DNA of 5,355 nucleotides from Lachnospiraceae bacterium UBA7188 (GTDB lineage Bacteria; Bacillota; Clostridia; Lachnospirales; Lachnospiraceae): contig DKVC01000189.1 of assembly GCA_002490995.1 (NCBI GenBank), positions 4,254 through 9,608 of the forward strand, in the 5' to 3' direction. The notes under the pieces are model-generated. The model worked only from the letters and a program-made list of their open reading frames with translations. It ran no database searches and was not told the origin of the DNA. Of the stretch, positions 5,103 through 5,355 are shown in pieces. The first letter of the stretch is position 1. Each line of letters begins with the position of its first letter. A program made the position numbers and the translations under genes.

Positions 5103-5355
5103 CTATTTCTTCTTTTTCTTTTTGGGAAAGGAAAATGCACGCTTCTCCTCTTTCTCCCGTCTTCTCCGACTGTCACGCTTCTCCTCACCTTCATATCTGC
5201 GCCGATTATTTCCGCTGTCTTCATAACCCTGCTGTTCCCTGTCACGTCTGCGGCTGTCGTGTTCCTCCTCATGTCCGCGTCTACGGCGGCTGTCATGGTC
5301 ATCCTCGCGGCTTCGCCTGCGCCAGTCTTCTCCGGTCTCATCACGCCCGCCTCTG
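5103..5355 (-). CDS. C-terminal end of an unidentified protein with a mixed-charge low-complexity tail (5' end outside window)
   Basis: The last 83 codons of a gene entering from the right edge are seen, ending in TAG at 5103-5105. The segment is almost purely Arg, Glu, Asp, Lys and Ser. It contains three DSRRR units, a GNNRRRYEGEE stretch, and ends FSFP followed by six lysines. No folded domain is visible, so the protein cannot be named; this looks like a disordered tail. I chose this frame because the three DSRRR units use different synonymous codons, as expected for selection on protein. The alternative frame, which would stop inside the ispF start, does not conserve these units. The stop lies 15 nt before ispF, so co-transcription with ispF is likely. 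In Bacillus subtilis ispD precedes ispF, but nothing here resembles an IspD C-terminus. Confidence 0.62.
   Translation of the reverse strand, partial: RGGRDETGEDWRRRSREDDHDSRRRRGHEEEHDSRRRDREQQGYEDSGNNRRRYEGEEKRDSRRRREKEEKRAFSFPKKKKKK

Noticed and set aside
5084..5344. An 86-codon minus-strand frame overlapping the ispF start by ATGA
   Set aside because: It destroys the DSRRR repeat, which in the adjacent frame is kept with synonymous codon changes. The adjacent frame is therefore the coding one.
1..5355. CRISPR arrays, tRNA or rRNA genes, insertion sequences, phage or toxin-antitoxin genes
   Set aside because: None was seen. The only repeats are the short ones listed, and every long gene is a conserved housekeeping enzyme.

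Overview
The window is a compact, almost entirely minus-strand block of housekeeping genes from a moderately GC-rich Firmicute. The best guess is a Clostridia/Lachnospiraceae-type organism, because of the gene order, the T-box regulation and the Mini-III RNase; this is inference, not a species call. Reading in the direction of transcription (high to low coordinates), it contains: the charged, low-complexity C-terminus of an unidentified protein (5355-5103); ispF (5087-4545); a long regulatory leader with a promoter and a cysteine-type T-box riboswitch (about 4537-4052); cysE (4051-3380); cysS (3271-1829); mrnC, encoding Mini-ribonuclease III (1832-1224); and rlmB, a 23S rRNA 2'-O-methyltransferase (1205-123). 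The last 122 bases (122-1) are an intergenic exit region with a promoter-like motif firing out of the window.

From established knowledge, Bacillus subtilis has the order ispD-ispF-gltX-cysE-cysS-mrnC(yazC)-rlmB(yacO)-yacP-sigH. The window keeps that order but has no gltX between ispF and cysE. The T-box sits directly upstream of cysE. Its leader shows a specifier UGC (Cys) codon, an AGUA motif in the opposing strand, a T-box element, an antiterminator and a competing terminator with a U-run. Uncharged tRNA-Cys should therefore switch on both cysteine synthesis (CysE, serine O-acetyltransferase) and cysteine charging (CysS). The two downstream genes, which act on 23S rRNA, are probably carried on the same transcript: mrnC overlaps the cysS stop and rlmB follows after 18 nt.

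No wholly new system is evident. The less ordinary items are: a perfect 9-bp inverted repeat framing the cysE promoter; a CxxCxxC tail on IspF; tandem 16-residue basic repeats at the N-terminus of RlmB; an acidic N-terminal extension on MrnC; a mixed-charge DSRRR-repeat tail on the protein before ispF; and paired copies of the 8-mer GGCATTAT in two separate intergenic regions. The plus strand carries no gene I believe; its open frames are antisense shadows.
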